Shown: one piece after another, positions 1 to 9,050 of the stretch
How positions within the stretch are numbered: the first letter of the stretch is position 1
Layout of the letters: each line of letters opens with the position of its first letter
Assembly: GCF_030413175.1 (NCBI RefSeq)
Contig: NZ_CP129212.1
Location: forward strand, 3,906,001 to 3,970,000
Length of the DNA stretch: 64,000 nt
Direction: 5' to 3'
Source: Bradyrhizobium roseum
Lineage (GTDB): Bacteria > Pseudomonadota > Alphaproteobacteria > Rhizobiales > Xanthobacteraceae
Notes under the pieces: model-generated
Database searches by the model: none
Seen by the model: the letters and a program-made list of their open reading frames with translations, nothing else
What the model was told of the DNA's origin: nothing
Position numbers and translations under genes: made by a program

Positions 1-3
1 GCC

Positions 4-528
4 GTGAAAGAGCACTGGAAGGCATTCCTGTTCGAGGGCATCGTGCTCGCGCTGCTCGGGCTGGCTGCGATGATCGTGCCGCCGCTGGCGAGTCTGGCCA
101 CTGCCATCTTCCTCGGCTGGATGTTCTTGATCAGCGGCGTCGTCGGGCTGTTCGCCACGTACTGGGCGCGGCAGATGCCGGGCTTCTGGTGGTCGCTGTT
201 TTCGGCCGCGCTGGCCGTGCTGGCCGGCGGCATGCTGCTCGCCAACCCCGTTCAGGGCATCGTCACGCTCACCATCGTGGTCGGCGCCTATTTCCTGGCC
301 GAGGGCGTCGTCACCATCATGTATGCGCTGGAGCACCGCCGCGAATTGTCGGAGCGCTGGGGCTGGCTCGTGATGTCGGGCATCATGGACCTCGTGATCG
401 CCTTCATCATCGTCGCAGGGCTCCCGGAGACGTCGCAATGGGCGATCGGCCTCCTGGTCGGGATCAATCTCGTGCTCGGCGGCGCGTCGCTGGTCGGCAT
501 GGCGCTGGCGGCCCGCAAGGCGTCCTGA
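4..528 (+). CDS. HdeD family (DUF308) membrane protein
   Basis: The 174-residue product is almost entirely hydrophobic, with about six predicted membrane helices in three pairs separated by short loops (for example MPGFWW and the charged EHRRELSERWGW loop near residues 111-122). This matches the HdeD/DUF308 family of inner-membrane proteins, whose E. coli member is linked to acid resistance at high cell density; the molecular activity is unknown. The GTG at position 4 is the earliest start visible, but only three bases precede it, so the true start could lie outside the window. No operon partner is visible downstream, because a palindrome and the aroG attenuator follow. The family call is fairly secure; the physiological role in this organism is inference only. 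Confidence 0.8.
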   Translation: MKEHWKAFLFEGIVLALLGLAAMIVPPLASLATAIFLGWMFLISGVVGLFATYWARQMPGFWWSLFSAALAVLAGGMLLANPVQGIVTLTIVVGAYFLAEGVVTIMYALEHRRELSERWGWLVMSGIMDLVIAFIIVAGLPETSQWAIGLLVGINLVLGGASLVGMALAARKAS

Positions 529-627
529 GCCCGGCGGATTAGAGAGCGCTTTCAAGCGAAAGCCTGCCCCGGACTTGATCCGGGGGTGGGGACCGGCTCG
601 CGTCTAGAAAACGCGTCAAACCAAAAC

Positions 628-669
628 CTGGAGCCCGTTCCGATGCAATCGGAGCGGAAAAGGCTCCAG
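628..669. repeat. Palindromic stem-loop element upstream of the aroG promoter
   Basis: An 8-bp perfect outer stem (CTGGAGCC at 628-635 with GGCTCCAG at 662-669) encloses a second hairpin (TCCGAT/ATCGGA around 639-653). The element lies just upstream of the aroG leader promoter and downstream of the HdeD-like gene. It resembles short palindromic elements scattered between genes in Bradyrhizobium-type genomes. No T-run follows, so it is probably not an intrinsic terminator. Confidence 0.55.
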
Positions 670-672
670 GGG

Positions 673-701
673 GTGACAAGCCCCGGCCGCTGCGCTATAG
701 A
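673..701 (+). promoter_or_regulatory. Candidate sigma-70-type promoter for the aroG leader
   Basis: GTGACA (673-678) matches the TTGACA -35 box at five of six positions and is separated by 17 nt from TATAGA (696-701), a good alphaproteobacterial -10. Transcription would then start around 708, at or one base before the leader peptide ATG at 709, giving a leaderless mRNA. This is inferred from sequence only. Confidence 0.55.
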
Positions 702-708
702 GCCCGCC

Positions 709-789
709 ATGATCATGATCGCCGCCAACAGCTATTGGTATTTTAGCTACGACAGCTCGCTGGCGGTGGGAGGATCGCGCTCAATCTGA
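709..789 (+). CDS. Aromatic-amino-acid-rich leader peptide of the aroG attenuator
   Basis: A 26-codon reading frame begins ATG ATC ATG ATC and carries five aromatic codons within six (Tyr-Trp-Tyr-Phe-Ser-Tyr, codons at 733-750), then stops with TGA at 787-789. Its position (before a DAHP synthase gene), its aromatic run and its overlap with alternative hairpins identify it as a ribosome-stalling leader peptide of the trpL/pheL kind. A second in-frame ATG at 715 could also serve. No Shine-Dalgarno is visible, but the predicted transcription start coincides with the ATG, so leaderless initiation is likely, as described for trpL in Sinorhizobium meliloti. The peptide itself is not expected to have another function, though leader peptides of this type can act in trans in rhizobia. 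Confidence 0.8.
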   Translation: MIMIAANSYWYFSYDSSLAVGGSRSI

Positions 790-840
790 CGAATTGAAGC
801 CAAAACATCCGAACAGCCGCCAGATCCTGGCGGCTTTTTT
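721..840 (+). promoter_or_regulatory. Transcription attenuator controlling aroG
   Basis: Four segments can pair in mutually exclusive ways. Segment 1 (GCCGCCA, 721-727) lies just before the aromatic codons. Segment 2 (CTGGCGG, 760-766) can pair with segment 1 or with segment 3 (CCGCCAG, 817-823). Segment 3 also forms a 9-bp terminator stem with segment 4 (CTGGCGGCT, 827-835), followed by six T residues. A ribosome stalled on the Tyr/Trp/Phe codons would cover segment 1, free segment 2 to pair with 3, and prevent termination. Rapid translation would leave 3 free to pair with 4 and stop transcription. The logic is inferred from base pairing; the segments themselves are directly visible. Confidence 0.82.
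815..840 (+). terminator. Intrinsic terminator (attenuator segments 3:4) before aroG
   Basis: AGCCGCCAG (815-823), a 3-nt loop and CTGGCGGCT (827-835) form a perfect 9-bp GC-rich stem that runs straight into TTTTTT (835-840). It lies 39 bases upstream of the aroG start codon and is the terminating arm of the attenuator. Confidence 0.85.
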
Positions 841-879
841 ATTGGCCGGCAGGTTCTTACACAAACAGGAGCCATAGCC

Positions 880-1968
<1,089 letters not shown>

Positions 1969-2156
1969 TCGACCGGAGATAATGAAGCAGGGACGCGCGA
2001 CCGGCGCGCCCTGCTCACGTCAGAGCCGCCGCGTGCCAGGACAAAATCGTGCCGGCTGTGGCTTACGTCACACGAAGACGTGTCGCATCGCAATATACGT
2101 TCCTGCCAACGGTGAGGCCCGCTCGACCGCAGCGGACACACCCAGAAAGGTTTGCG

Positions 2157-2507
2157 ATGACGCCAAAGATATCGAACAGAAATGCCCCGACCGCTCTACT
2201 GCTTTTGATCGCAGCGCTGCTGGTCCCGAATGTTGCCTTTAGCGCCGCGCAGGATCGCGTCCAGTTTTGCTGGGCGATGGGAAAATTCGATCATACGATC
2301 TACTTCGCCGAGGTCGAGAACCGCGAGGATCGTCAGGCCAGCTTCGATACACTGCTGGAGATTTCCGGGATCGATCATCATGCCGTGGCATGCAGGACAT
2401 CAGACGCGGCAACGCACCGTCGGACGCGCGCGGCCTTGTTCAAGGAGTGGCGCGAGTCCGAGTTCGAAATCGTCAACACGACGTTTATGTCGGACCTTGA
2501 CTATTAG
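2157..2507 (+). CDS. Hypothetical secreted protein
   Basis: The 116-residue product starts with a clear signal peptide: basic N-terminus (MTPKISNRN), a Leu/Ala core and a likely cleavage at AFSAA-Q near residue 30. The mature part (about 85 residues) has two Cys residues and a DHHAVACR stretch, which might allow one disulfide. The ATG at 2157 is chosen over longer upstream frames because it follows an AGAAAGG ribosome site and opens directly into the signal peptide. I do not recognise a family. It has its own space between aroG and two small minus-strand genes. Confidence 0.55.
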   Translation: MTPKISNRNAPTALLLLIAALLVPNVAFSAAQDRVQFCWAMGKFDHTIYFAEVENREDRQASFDTLLEISGIDHHAVACRTSDAATHRRTRAALFKEWRESEFEIVNTTFMSDLDY

Positions 2508-2705
2508 AACCGGAAAGCCACACAAGCCATTGAATCAAAGTATCTTTCTTCACAGCATGCACCCCCCCGTTTCTACTTTGCATGGGGTTGTTTTCGATAT
2601 TTTGATCCCAGCCGCATGCGCGGCTGCTTGCCGACTGTCATCATGCCCGCGGTCGAGCGCAAGGCGTGGCGGACGCTCGTGGCCTTCATGTCGGCAAGAG
2701 CTCGG

Positions 2706-2954
2706 CTAGCAGCCGCGGCAGATGCTCTTGATCTTGCGGTCGAGCGCCAGGTCTTCCTTGGTCGGCGTGCTTGGGTCGCTCAGGTTCTTCTGGTTCGGCA
2801 GGTCGCTCGGACGCGGCTGCCGGTTACCGACCGGCGTCCGGACCGCCGCGCCGCTACCGCCGGAATTCTTCTGAACCGACGAGGAGCCCTGCGCCAACGC
2901 ATCCGCCCCGCCGATCAGGACGACCAGTGCCATCGAGAGGATCGTCGTTCGCAT
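2706..2954 (-). CDS. Small secreted hypothetical protein
   Basis: The 82-residue product has a signal peptide (MRTTILSMALVVLIGGADALAQ) and a low-complexity mature region rich in Ser, Gly, Asn and Pro, ending with two Cys residues (SICRGC). The ATG at 2954 is preferred over an upstream ATG at 2984 because it begins exactly at the signal peptide and is preceded by a purine-rich GGGAGAAC. It follows a small membrane protein on the same strand by about 25 bases, so the two are probably co-transcribed. No family is recognised. Confidence 0.55.
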   Translation of the reverse strand: MRTTILSMALVVLIGGADALAQGSSSVQKNSGGSGAAVRTPVGNRQPRPSDLPNQKNLSDPSTPTKEDLALDRKIKSICRGC

Positions 2955-2980
2955 GTTTGTTCTCCCGTTCTCTTTCTCTG

Positions 2981-3187
2981 TCATCGCGCCGGCACGTCGA
3001 TCGTCGCGCAGTTGCGACGTCCCTGGCCGGCGCAGTCCTGCGCCTTTCGTACATCGGCCATCGTGCCAAGCAACCAGATTCCGGCCGCCACCAGCACCAC
3101 GAAGAAGCCGAGCAATACGGCATTCTCAACGCCGCGATGGCTCTCGTCTTCCGGCGGCTCCCGCTTGCCCTCATCGTTCTCCGCCAT
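2981..3187 (-). CDS. Small single-helix membrane protein
   Basis: The 68-residue product has a highly charged N-terminus (MAENDEGKREPPEDES), one membrane helix around residues 23-41 and a short Cys-containing tail (DCAGQGRRNC). It starts 6 bases after the epmB stop on the same strand and so is probably in the same transcript, although nothing in it suggests a role in EF-P modification. I do not recognise a named family. Confidence 0.55.
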   Translation of the reverse strand: MAENDEGKREPPEDESHRGVENAVLLGFFVVLVAAGIWLLGTMADVRKAQDCAGQGRRNCATIDVPAR

Positions 3188-3193
3188 CGCAGC

Positions 3194-4288
3194 TCACGGC
3201 TTTGGCGGATAGAGGTGAACGTCGCCGCAATAGTCCGTGACACGATATCCCGTTTCGCCCTGGCCCGGTTCACATCCCTGCGAACCGTCCTGCGACAAAT
3301 AATGCGGGCCGATCGGCGCCTTTCCATGGCCGCCGGGAATATCCAGCACATATTCCGGCTGGCACAGGCCGGAGACGCGACCGCGCAGGCGGCGCATCAA
3401 CGCCTGACCTTCCGCGATGCTGGTGCGCAGATGCGCCGTCCCCGGCGCGAGGTCGCCATGGTGCAGGTAATACGGCTTGATCCGGTTCTCGACGAAGGCC
3501 CGCATCAAGGCTTCCAGCACGGCCGCATCGTCATTGACGCCGCGCAGCAGCACGGTCTGGCTGACCAGCGGAATGCCGGCATCCGCAAGCTGCGCGCAGG
3601 CCGTGCGCGCGGTATCGGACAATTCGCGCGGATGGTTGGCATGAACCGCGATCCAGGTGGTCGCGCCCGCGACGCGCAATGCCGCGACCATCTCCGCATC
3701 GATGCGCGCCGGCGCCGCCACCGGCACGCGGGTGTGGATGCGGACGATCTTGACGTGATCGATGGCCGCAAGGTCGGCCATGATCTCGGCCAGCCGCCGC
3801 GGCGACAGCATCAGCGGATCGCCGCCGGTCAGGATCACTTCCCAGATTTCGCGATGCCCGCTTATATAGTCCAGCGCGTCGCGATAGGCCGCCTCCGAAA
3901 GCGCGCTCTCCTTGCCGGGACCGACCATTTCGCGGCGGAAGCAGAACCGGCAATACACCGCGCAGACATGCACCAGCTTGAACAGCACGCGGTCGGGATA
4001 GCGATGCACGATGCCGGGAACGGGCGAATGCGCGTCATCACCGATCGGATCGGCATTTTCGCCCGGCGCGCCCACCAGTTCCAGCGCGCTTGGAATGAAT
4101 TGCCGCGCGATCGGATCGTCAGGATTTTCGGTGTCGATCAACCCGGCGATCTCGGGCGTCACGGCAACCGCATAGCGCGCCGCGACCCGTTCGAGATCGG
4201 CCAGATCGGCTGTTTTCGCCAGGCCGCGCGCGACGAGGTCGGCAGGTTGCCGCAGCGTGGCTGCCAGTTTTGGATCGATCCTGTTCAT
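3194..4288 (-). CDS. epmB: EF-P lysine 2,3-aminomutase
   Basis: This radical-SAM, PLP-dependent enzyme converts (S)-alpha-lysine to (R)-beta-lysine, the donor for EF-P modification. The [4Fe-4S]-binding CxxxCxxC is visible as CAVYCRFC (Cys 109, 113, 116), followed by the TGGDPLML motif typical of lysine aminomutases. The 364-residue length is close to E. coli EpmB and shorter than clostridial catabolic KamA, which supports the EpmB assignment. The ATG at 4288 is chosen because it lies 8 bases after the epmA stop; a frame open 12 codons upstream would overlap epmA. It forms an operon with epmA and is divergent from efp, so all three parts of the pathway are together. Confidence 0.9.
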   Translation of the reverse strand: MNRIDPKLAATLRQPADLVARGLAKTADLADLERVAARYAVAVTPEIAGLIDTENPDDPIARQFIPSALELVGAPGENADPIGDDAHSPVPGIVHRYPDRVLFKLVHVCAVYCRFCFRREMVGPGKESALSEAAYRDALDYISGHREIWEVILTGGDPLMLSPRRLAEIMADLAAIDHVKIVRIHTRVPVAAPARIDAEMVAALRVAGATTWIAVHANHPRELSDTARTACAQLADAGIPLVSQTVLLRGVNDDAAVLEALMRAFVENRIKPYYLHHGDLAPGTAHLRTSIAEGQALMRRLRGRVSGLCQPEYVLDIPGGHGKAPIGPHYLSQDGSQGCEPGQGETGYRVTDYCGDVHLYPPKP

Positions 4289-4296
4289 CGCTCTGT

Positions 4297-5349
4297 CTAA
4301 GTCTCTCCCGCCGGCGGCGTCCATACCACCTGATCGACCCGCAGCGCACCTGCCGCCAGCATCACCAGCCTGTCGAAGCCGAGCGCCACGCCGCTCGACG
4401 GCGGCATCGCGGCGACGGCGGCGAGGAACTCCTCGTCGAGAGGATAGCGCTCGCCGTAGCGGCGCTCCTTCTCGTCCATGTCGGCGGTGAAACGGCGGCG
4501 CTGCTCGGCCGCGTCCGTCAGTTCGCCGAACCCGTTGGCGAGCTCGACGCCGCAGGCATAGACCTCAAACCGTTCGGCCACCCGTGGATCGGCCGCCTTG
4601 GTGCGCGCCAGCGCCGCCTCCGGCGCCGGATATTCGAATAGCACGGTCAAACGCCCCTGCCCCAGGTTCGGTTCGACATGCTCGACCAGCACCTTGCTGA
4701 AAATATCCGACCAAGTGTCGTCATCGCTGATCCGTACCCGCTCACGCGCCGCCGCCGCAAGCGCCGCGCGGTCACCCGCGCCGCGGACGATGGTGGCCAG
4801 CAGATCGATCCCGGCAAAGCGTTCGAATGCCTGGGCCACCGTCAGCATATGCGGCTCCGCAAACGGATCGGCCAGCTTGCCGCGGAACGAGAACAGGCCG
4901 ATCCCGGTCGCCTGCGCGGCGTATGCGATCACCGCAAAGGTGTCGGCCATCACCGCATCATAACTCGCTTCCGCGCGGTACCATTCGAGCATCGTGAATT
5001 CCGGCAGATGCAGGTCGCCGCGCTCGCGGTCGCGGAACACGCGTGCGAGCTCGAAAATCCTGGCCTCACCGGCGGCGAGCAGTTTTTTGGCGGCAAACTC
5101 CGGTGACGTTCGCAAGTACCGCGTCGCGCGCGCGCCGTCGCCGCCGGTCAGTTCCGTGCGCGGCGCATGGAGATGCGTCTCATTGCCCGGTGATACCTGC
5201 AAGATGGCCGTCTCGACCTCGGTAAATCCCTGCGCATCGAACCAGGCCCGCACCGCGCGCGTAATCGCACCTCGCGCCAGCAGAAATGGTCTCCGGTCGG
5301 CATGCCGCGCGGGCGACCACCAGGGCGACGGCTGGTCCATCCCGGCCAT
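4297..5349 (-). CDS. epmA: EF-P--(R)-beta-lysine ligase
   Basis: EpmA is a paralogue of the class II lysyl-tRNA synthetase catalytic core that attaches beta-lysine to a conserved Lys of EF-P. The 350-residue length, the lack of an anticodon-binding domain and the class II motifs (motif 2 region FRDRERGDLHLPEFTMLEW near residues 115-133, motif 3 GVALGFDRLVML near the C-terminus) fit EpmA rather than LysS. The chosen ATG gives MAGMDQPSPWW; an ATG three codons later is equally possible. Upstream in-frame codons run through the divergent intergenic space and look non-coding. epmB follows 8 bases downstream. Confidence 0.9.
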   Translation of the reverse strand: MAGMDQPSPWWSPARHADRRPFLLARGAITRAVRAWFDAQGFTEVETAILQVSPGNETHLHAPRTELTGGDGARATRYLRTSPEFAAKKLLAAGEARIFELARVFRDRERGDLHLPEFTMLEWYRAEASYDAVMADTFAVIAYAAQATGIGLFSFRGKLADPFAEPHMLTVAQAFERFAGIDLLATIVRGAGDRAALAAAARERVRISDDDTWSDIFSKVLVEHVEPNLGQGRLTVLFEYPAPEAALARTKAADPRVAERFEVYACGVELANGFGELTDAAEQRRRFTADMDEKERRYGERYPLDEEFLAAVAAMPPSSGVALGFDRLVMLAAGALRVDQVVWTPPAGET

Positions 5350-5729
5350 CAGCCCCGATCCTCGCGCAGCCGCGCCGGACGTTTCGCCGAGCCCAACAGA
5401 GCGTTCCAGGAACCGGAAAACAGCATTGAAATCGTTCGACTTTGTTTGGGGTATGAAAGCGACATGGCTTAGAACCCGCGTGGGCTCCGTCCTGTCATGG
5501 CGAAACCGGCTCCGCTTGTCCATTGCGCAATAGCGGTCCATTTCGACGGCGGATCGGGCAATACCCGAGCAAAACAGGGCCATTGCGGCCCTTAGCCATG
5601 CCGCCCGATATGGCGGCAAAACGCTGGCATCGACGGGCAAAATCAGTATGTTGCAGCCCGAAACCGCCCCTTTGGCCGCACGGACGCCGATGTCCGGATT
5701 GCCGGGGCCAGAAATTCAGGAAAACCGCT
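5350..5729. other. Divergent intergenic region between epmA and efp
   Basis: About 380 bases separate the epmA and efp starts. The region must hold promoters for both directions. I could not pick out a convincing -35/-10 pair. A GGCCATTGCGGCC imperfect palindrome near 5577-5594 and an AGGA ribosome site at 5718-5721 are the only elements I can point to. No convincing additional gene is visible. Confidence 0.4.
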
Positions 5730-6296
5730 TTGAAAGTCATCGCCAGTTCAATCCGCAAGGGCAACGTCATCGAGCAGGACGGCAAGCTCTACGTCGTCCT
5801 CACCGCCGAAAACATCCATCCCGGCAAGGGAACGCCGGTCAGCCAGATCGAAATGCGACGGATCGGCGATGGCGTGAAGATTTCGGAACGCTACAAGACC
5901 ACCGACCAGGTCGAGAAGGCCACCGTCGAGGATCACAATTTCAATTACCTGTACGAAGATGCCGACGGCTTTCATTTCATGAACAACGAGACCTATGACC
6001 AGGTCCAGGTCTCCAAGGAAATCGTCGGTTCGTCCGCGCCCTATCTGCAGGAGAACATGACCGTCAAACTGTCGCTGCACGACATGAATCCGGTCGCGAT
6101 CCAGCTGCCGCAGCGTACGACGCTGGAAGTTGTGGAGACCGAGCCGGTCACCAAGGGTCAGACCGCGTCTTCCTCCTATAAACCTGCTATTCTGTCGAAC
6201 GGCGTGCGCACCGCTGTGCCGCCGCATATCGGTACCGGAACGCGGATCGTGGTCATGACCGAGGACGGCTCCTACGTCGAACGCGCCAAGGATTGA
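5730..6296 (+). CDS. efp: Translation elongation factor P
   Basis: EF-P binds between the ribosomal P and E sites and relieves stalling at polyproline stretches. The protein is 188 residues, the standard length, with the modification loop HPGKGTP at residues 30-36, so Lys33 should be the beta-lysylated residue. That agrees with the neighbouring epmA and epmB. No ATG opens the conserved N-terminus ([11 protein letters not shown]); the best start is TTG at 5730, preceded by AGGA with 8-nt spacing and giving the family's normal length. The rare start codon may lower EF-P synthesis. A strong 10-bp hairpin lies about 50 bases past the stop. Confidence 0.95.
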   Translation: MKVIASSIRKGNVIEQDGKLYVVLTAENIHPGKGTPVSQIEMRRIGDGVKISERYKTTDQVEKATVEDHNFNYLYEDADGFHFMNNETYDQVQVSKEIVGSSAPYLQENMTVKLSLHDMNPVAIQLPQRTTLEVVETEPVTKGQTASSSYKPAILSNGVRTAVPPHIGTGTRIVVMTEDGSYVERAKD

Positions 6297-6343
6297 GCCG
6301 AGGACGAACGGCGCGCCCGACGGTATTTGAAGCAAAGTGCGTA

Positions 6344-6370
6344 ATGGTGCGCGTGAAGAGCGCGCACCAT
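6344..6370 (+). terminator. Strong hairpin downstream of efp
   Basis: ATGGTGCGCG (6344-6353) and CGCGCACCAT (6361-6370) form a perfect 10-bp stem with a 7-nt loop, 48 bases after the efp stop. No long T-run follows, so it may act as an mRNA 3'-end stabiliser or weak terminator rather than a classical intrinsic terminator. Confidence 0.5.
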
Positions 6371-6451
6371 AATCAAGCGATTTTAAGCAGCGGTTCTGTT
6401 GGATCAAGACCGGTCTTTTTTGAAATCCGGGTACGCCTGGGGGCAATTGCA

Positions 6452-8038
6452 TTGAACAGGGTGGCTGTCCGCTTGCTCACGCGTTGGCTGGCGGTCGTTT
6501 GTTTGCTCTCCGCCGGCCTCGCCGGCGCCGCCGCCGAACCGTTCAGGACACCGTCGATCTCATCCGTCCGCGTCGAATGGCGGGCGGCGCTCGATCAACT
6601 CCGCAACGAGATCGCACCCCGTCCGGCGATCGCCTCCCGGTTCAGCTTCGCGACCCAGCGACGCGGGCCGGCGTCCGATCCGCGCGCGATGCCCGCGCTG
6701 GTGCAGCTGAACGCGATCAACGCGAAAATCTTTACCGGGATCGGACGCAGCCCGGTGCCGGTGCTGTTGCCGTTCGATACCGCGGGCTATCTCGAAGATG
6801 AGGCCGAGGGCGCGCCATTGCCGCTGTCGCGCTATCAGGCCGACTTCCGTCCCGCAGACATGTTGCATGCCGGTCCCGCCGGCTACGATGCGGTGTTCTC
6901 GCTGCCGGCGGGCGCGGGTCCGTCACGAATTTTCGACAGGCCGGTCGAGGTGCAGATCACCGGCTCGATCCTCGTCTACGATCTCGCCGATCCGCTCGGC
7001 GGCAAGGGCGAGCCGGTAAAGGCGCTGGCGGCGCAGTTTCCCGACATCCGCCGCTTCATTCGCGAAGGCTATGTGCGCTACGCCTTCACGCGCTTCGGCG
7101 TGCCCTATGTGGTGTCGATCCAGTGCCTCGACTCCGCGCCACGCCCGCGGCGGCTGGCCTGCCGCGAGGCCTACCCCGTTGCCGAGCGTTTCCTGAAAGC
7201 CTTGCGCATCACGGGCGGGCAACCCTCCGCGCCGCGCCGTGACATTCCGTCCGAGATCGCCGAACGCCCGGCGGCGGCTTCGCCCGACTTCAGCTATTAC
7301 CCCGTTGGCGACATCATCGCGCGCAGCAGCGTGCGCCGACGCGGCGGACGCGCCGATTCCGTCGCCTATTCGCAAATCCGTTTTCCGCTGGAAAAATTCC
7401 CCGCCGCCATCCGCTCGCAATCCTTTGGCGGGAAGAATTCGGCGGCAGGCCGCGGCGTCTATCCCTGGCGCGACAGTTTTTGCGAGGCCCGCAGTTTTCA
7501 GGTCGGCCAATGCGCCGCCGGTTTTGGGCATCAGGGCCAGGACATCCGCCCCGCGCCCTGCGCGCCGAACAGCGGCAACGACAGCGCCTGTCATCCGCGG
7601 AAGCAGGTCGTCGTGGCCGTCCGCGACGGCGTCCTGATCCGCTCGCCCAAACAGCAGGCGGCGACGCTGCAGATCAACACAGGCAAAGAGCACATCCGCT
7701 TTCGCTACATGCACATGCACCCGTCGGCCATGGATGCGGACGGCGTTCTCAACGGCCGTCGCGTCGCCGAGGGCGAAAAGATCGGCGTGGTCTCCAACTA
7801 TCTCGATTTTCCGAACGGCACTTCGTACCACCTGCACTTCGACATTCAGGTGTTCACGCGCGACGGCTGGATCTGGGTCAATCCCTACACGACGCTGATC
7901 GCATCCTATGAACGCCTGATCCGCGGCCGCGGCCGCGAGATCGGCACCGACCCGCCGGCCACCGCCGCCGTGGCGCATACTATGCCGCACAATGTGCTGC
8001 GCCATAGCGCACGGCAAGGCGAAGGCCGGGAGAACTAG
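6452..8038 (+). CDS. Secreted M23 family (LytM-like) peptidase
   Basis: The 528-residue protein begins with a signal peptide (residues about 1-30, ending AGAAAEP). The C-terminal half carries an M23 metallopeptidase fold: a first zinc-ligand motif HxxxD in GHQGQD, a second in RYMHMHP, and the final HxH in YHLHFD. M23 enzymes cleave peptidoglycan cross-bridges or serve as amidase activators. The N-terminal 300 residues do not match a domain I recognise. The TTG at 6452 is the preferred start (GGGGG at 6439-6443, 8-nt spacing); GTG at 6461 is an alternative. Its stop overlaps the convergent AraC-type gene by four bases, so transcription of the two could interfere. Confidence 0.8.
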   Translation: MNRVAVRLLTRWLAVVCLLSAGLAGAAAEPFRTPSISSVRVEWRAALDQLRNEIAPRPAIASRFSFATQRRGPASDPRAMPALVQLNAINAKIFTGIGRSPVPVLLPFDTAGYLEDEAEGAPLPLSRYQADFRPADMLHAGPAGYDAVFSLPAGAGPSRIFDRPVEVQITGSILVYDLADPLGGKGEPVKALAAQFPDIRRFIREGYVRYAFTRFGVPYVVSIQCLDSAPRPRRLACREAYPVAERFLKALRITGGQPSAPRRDIPSEIAERPAAASPDFSYYPVGDIIARSSVRRRGGRADSVAYSQIRFPLEKFPAAIRSQSFGGKNSAAGRGVYPWRDSFCEARSFQVGQCAAGFGHQGQDIRPAPCAPNSGNDSACHPRKQVVVAVRDGVLIRSPKQQAATLQINTGKEHIRFRYMHMHPSAMDADGVLNGRRVAEGEKIGVVSNYLDFPNGTSYHLHFDIQVFTRDGWIWVNPYTTLIASYERLIRGRGREIGTDPPATAAVAHTMPHNVLRHSARQGEGREN

Positions 8039-8910
8039 TCGAGGCGCCTGTTGCGCTGTCGCGCGCGTAGTTCGCGGGGGGAATGACCCGTGGCCCTGCG
8101 CATCGCCCTGGCCAGTGCAGATCCGGACTCGAAGCCGACACGCCAGGCGATCTCGCCGACCTGCAACGTCGTCTCGATCAGCATCTCTTCGGCCAGGCGG
8201 ATTCTCTGCCGCTCCTGATACCCTGCGATCGAGACGCCGGACCACTGCCGAAAGCGTCGCGTCAGGTGTCTTCTAGAGAGGCCAAATCTCTGCGCAATCG
8301 CATCCAGCGACACATCTTCAGCGATGCGTTCGTCGATGAAGGAACGGACATCGGACATCAGCATTTCGCCGTAATCGCGCGTGCTGGCGTCCGGGAGCGG
8401 CTCGGTTCGCTCGATATGAGCGAGAAGGCGGAAAAGCAATGCAGCGGCCAGATGAGGAGCCGTCAGCCCGGCGTTCGAGACTTCGCCGCCCGCCGCCGAG
8501 CAAAGGCGTTGCAAGGCGCGAATGTCGGCCGTGACCGGGAAGACAACAGCGCCGCCCGCAGGTTGGTCCAGCCGCGTCAGCGTGCCAAGGGACGCCTGTG
8601 CTCCCGCAATCAGGGCATCCGAAACATAGACCGCGAGGTGCCGATGTCCCGTCCCGGCCGTCGTTTCGTGCATCCGGGTCTTGGGCACGACGACGAAGCG
8701 GTCCTGGGCGAGCCATGTTCCGGCATGCCGGGATTCGTCTCTGAACTCCACCGAGCCGCTGACCGGCAGCAGGATCATCGCGCAATCGTGCCAGTGCCAT
8801 TGCGTTCGGTAACGCTGGCCGCCGCCGTCGACCATGAAGCATCGCTCGCCCGCGGCCAACAGGCGCGACGCCGGCACATCCAGGCGGATCTGGTCATACG
8901 ATCGAAGCAC
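8035..8910 (-). CDS. AraC family transcriptional regulator
   Basis: The 291-residue protein has an N-terminal cupin-like sensor region (WHWHDCAMILLPVSGSVEF near residues 38-56) and a C-terminal pair of helix-turn-helix motifs (SLDAIAQRFGLSRRHLTRRFR and the region ending GFESGSALARAMRRATGHSPRELR). That is the layout of AraC/XylS activators. It is divergent from a phzF-like gene and a tctC-like gene starting 140 bases away, making these its probable targets. The inducer is unknown. The 3' end overlaps the convergent M23 peptidase gene by 4 bases. Confidence 0.85.
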   Translation of the reverse strand: MLRSYDQIRLDVPASRLLAAGERCFMVDGGGQRYRTQWHWHDCAMILLPVSGSVEFRDESRHAGTWLAQDRFVVVPKTRMHETTAGTGHRHLAVYVSDALIAGAQASLGTLTRLDQPAGGAVVFPVTADIRALQRLCSAAGGEVSNAGLTAPHLAAALLFRLLAHIERTEPLPDASTRDYGEMLMSDVRSFIDERIAEDVSLDAIAQRFGLSRRHLTRRFRQWSGVSIAGYQERQRIRLAEEMLIETTLQVGEIAWRVGFESGSALARAMRRATGHSPRELRARQRNRRLD

Positions 8911-9050
8911 GGTTCGATTTTTATCACGGCTGACCTTGTCCAGCTACGGGCACCGCGGCCTGTGAGCGCCCCACGCGCATGGCCCGATGGGTCGCACTGG
9001 AAGGCCCGGCAGGACGCGCCGGCGCTGGGCGCCTCTGTCAATGTCGGGCC

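Noticed and set aside
586..789. A 67-codon frame running into the aroG leader peptide
   Set aside because: The N-terminal 41 codons cross a palindromic element and the leader promoter; only the last 26 codons (from 709) make sense as the leader peptide.
2616..3212. Plus-strand frame opposite the small secreted and membrane protein genes
   Set aside because: It has no signal for translation and is antisense to two frames with clear signal peptide or membrane helix.
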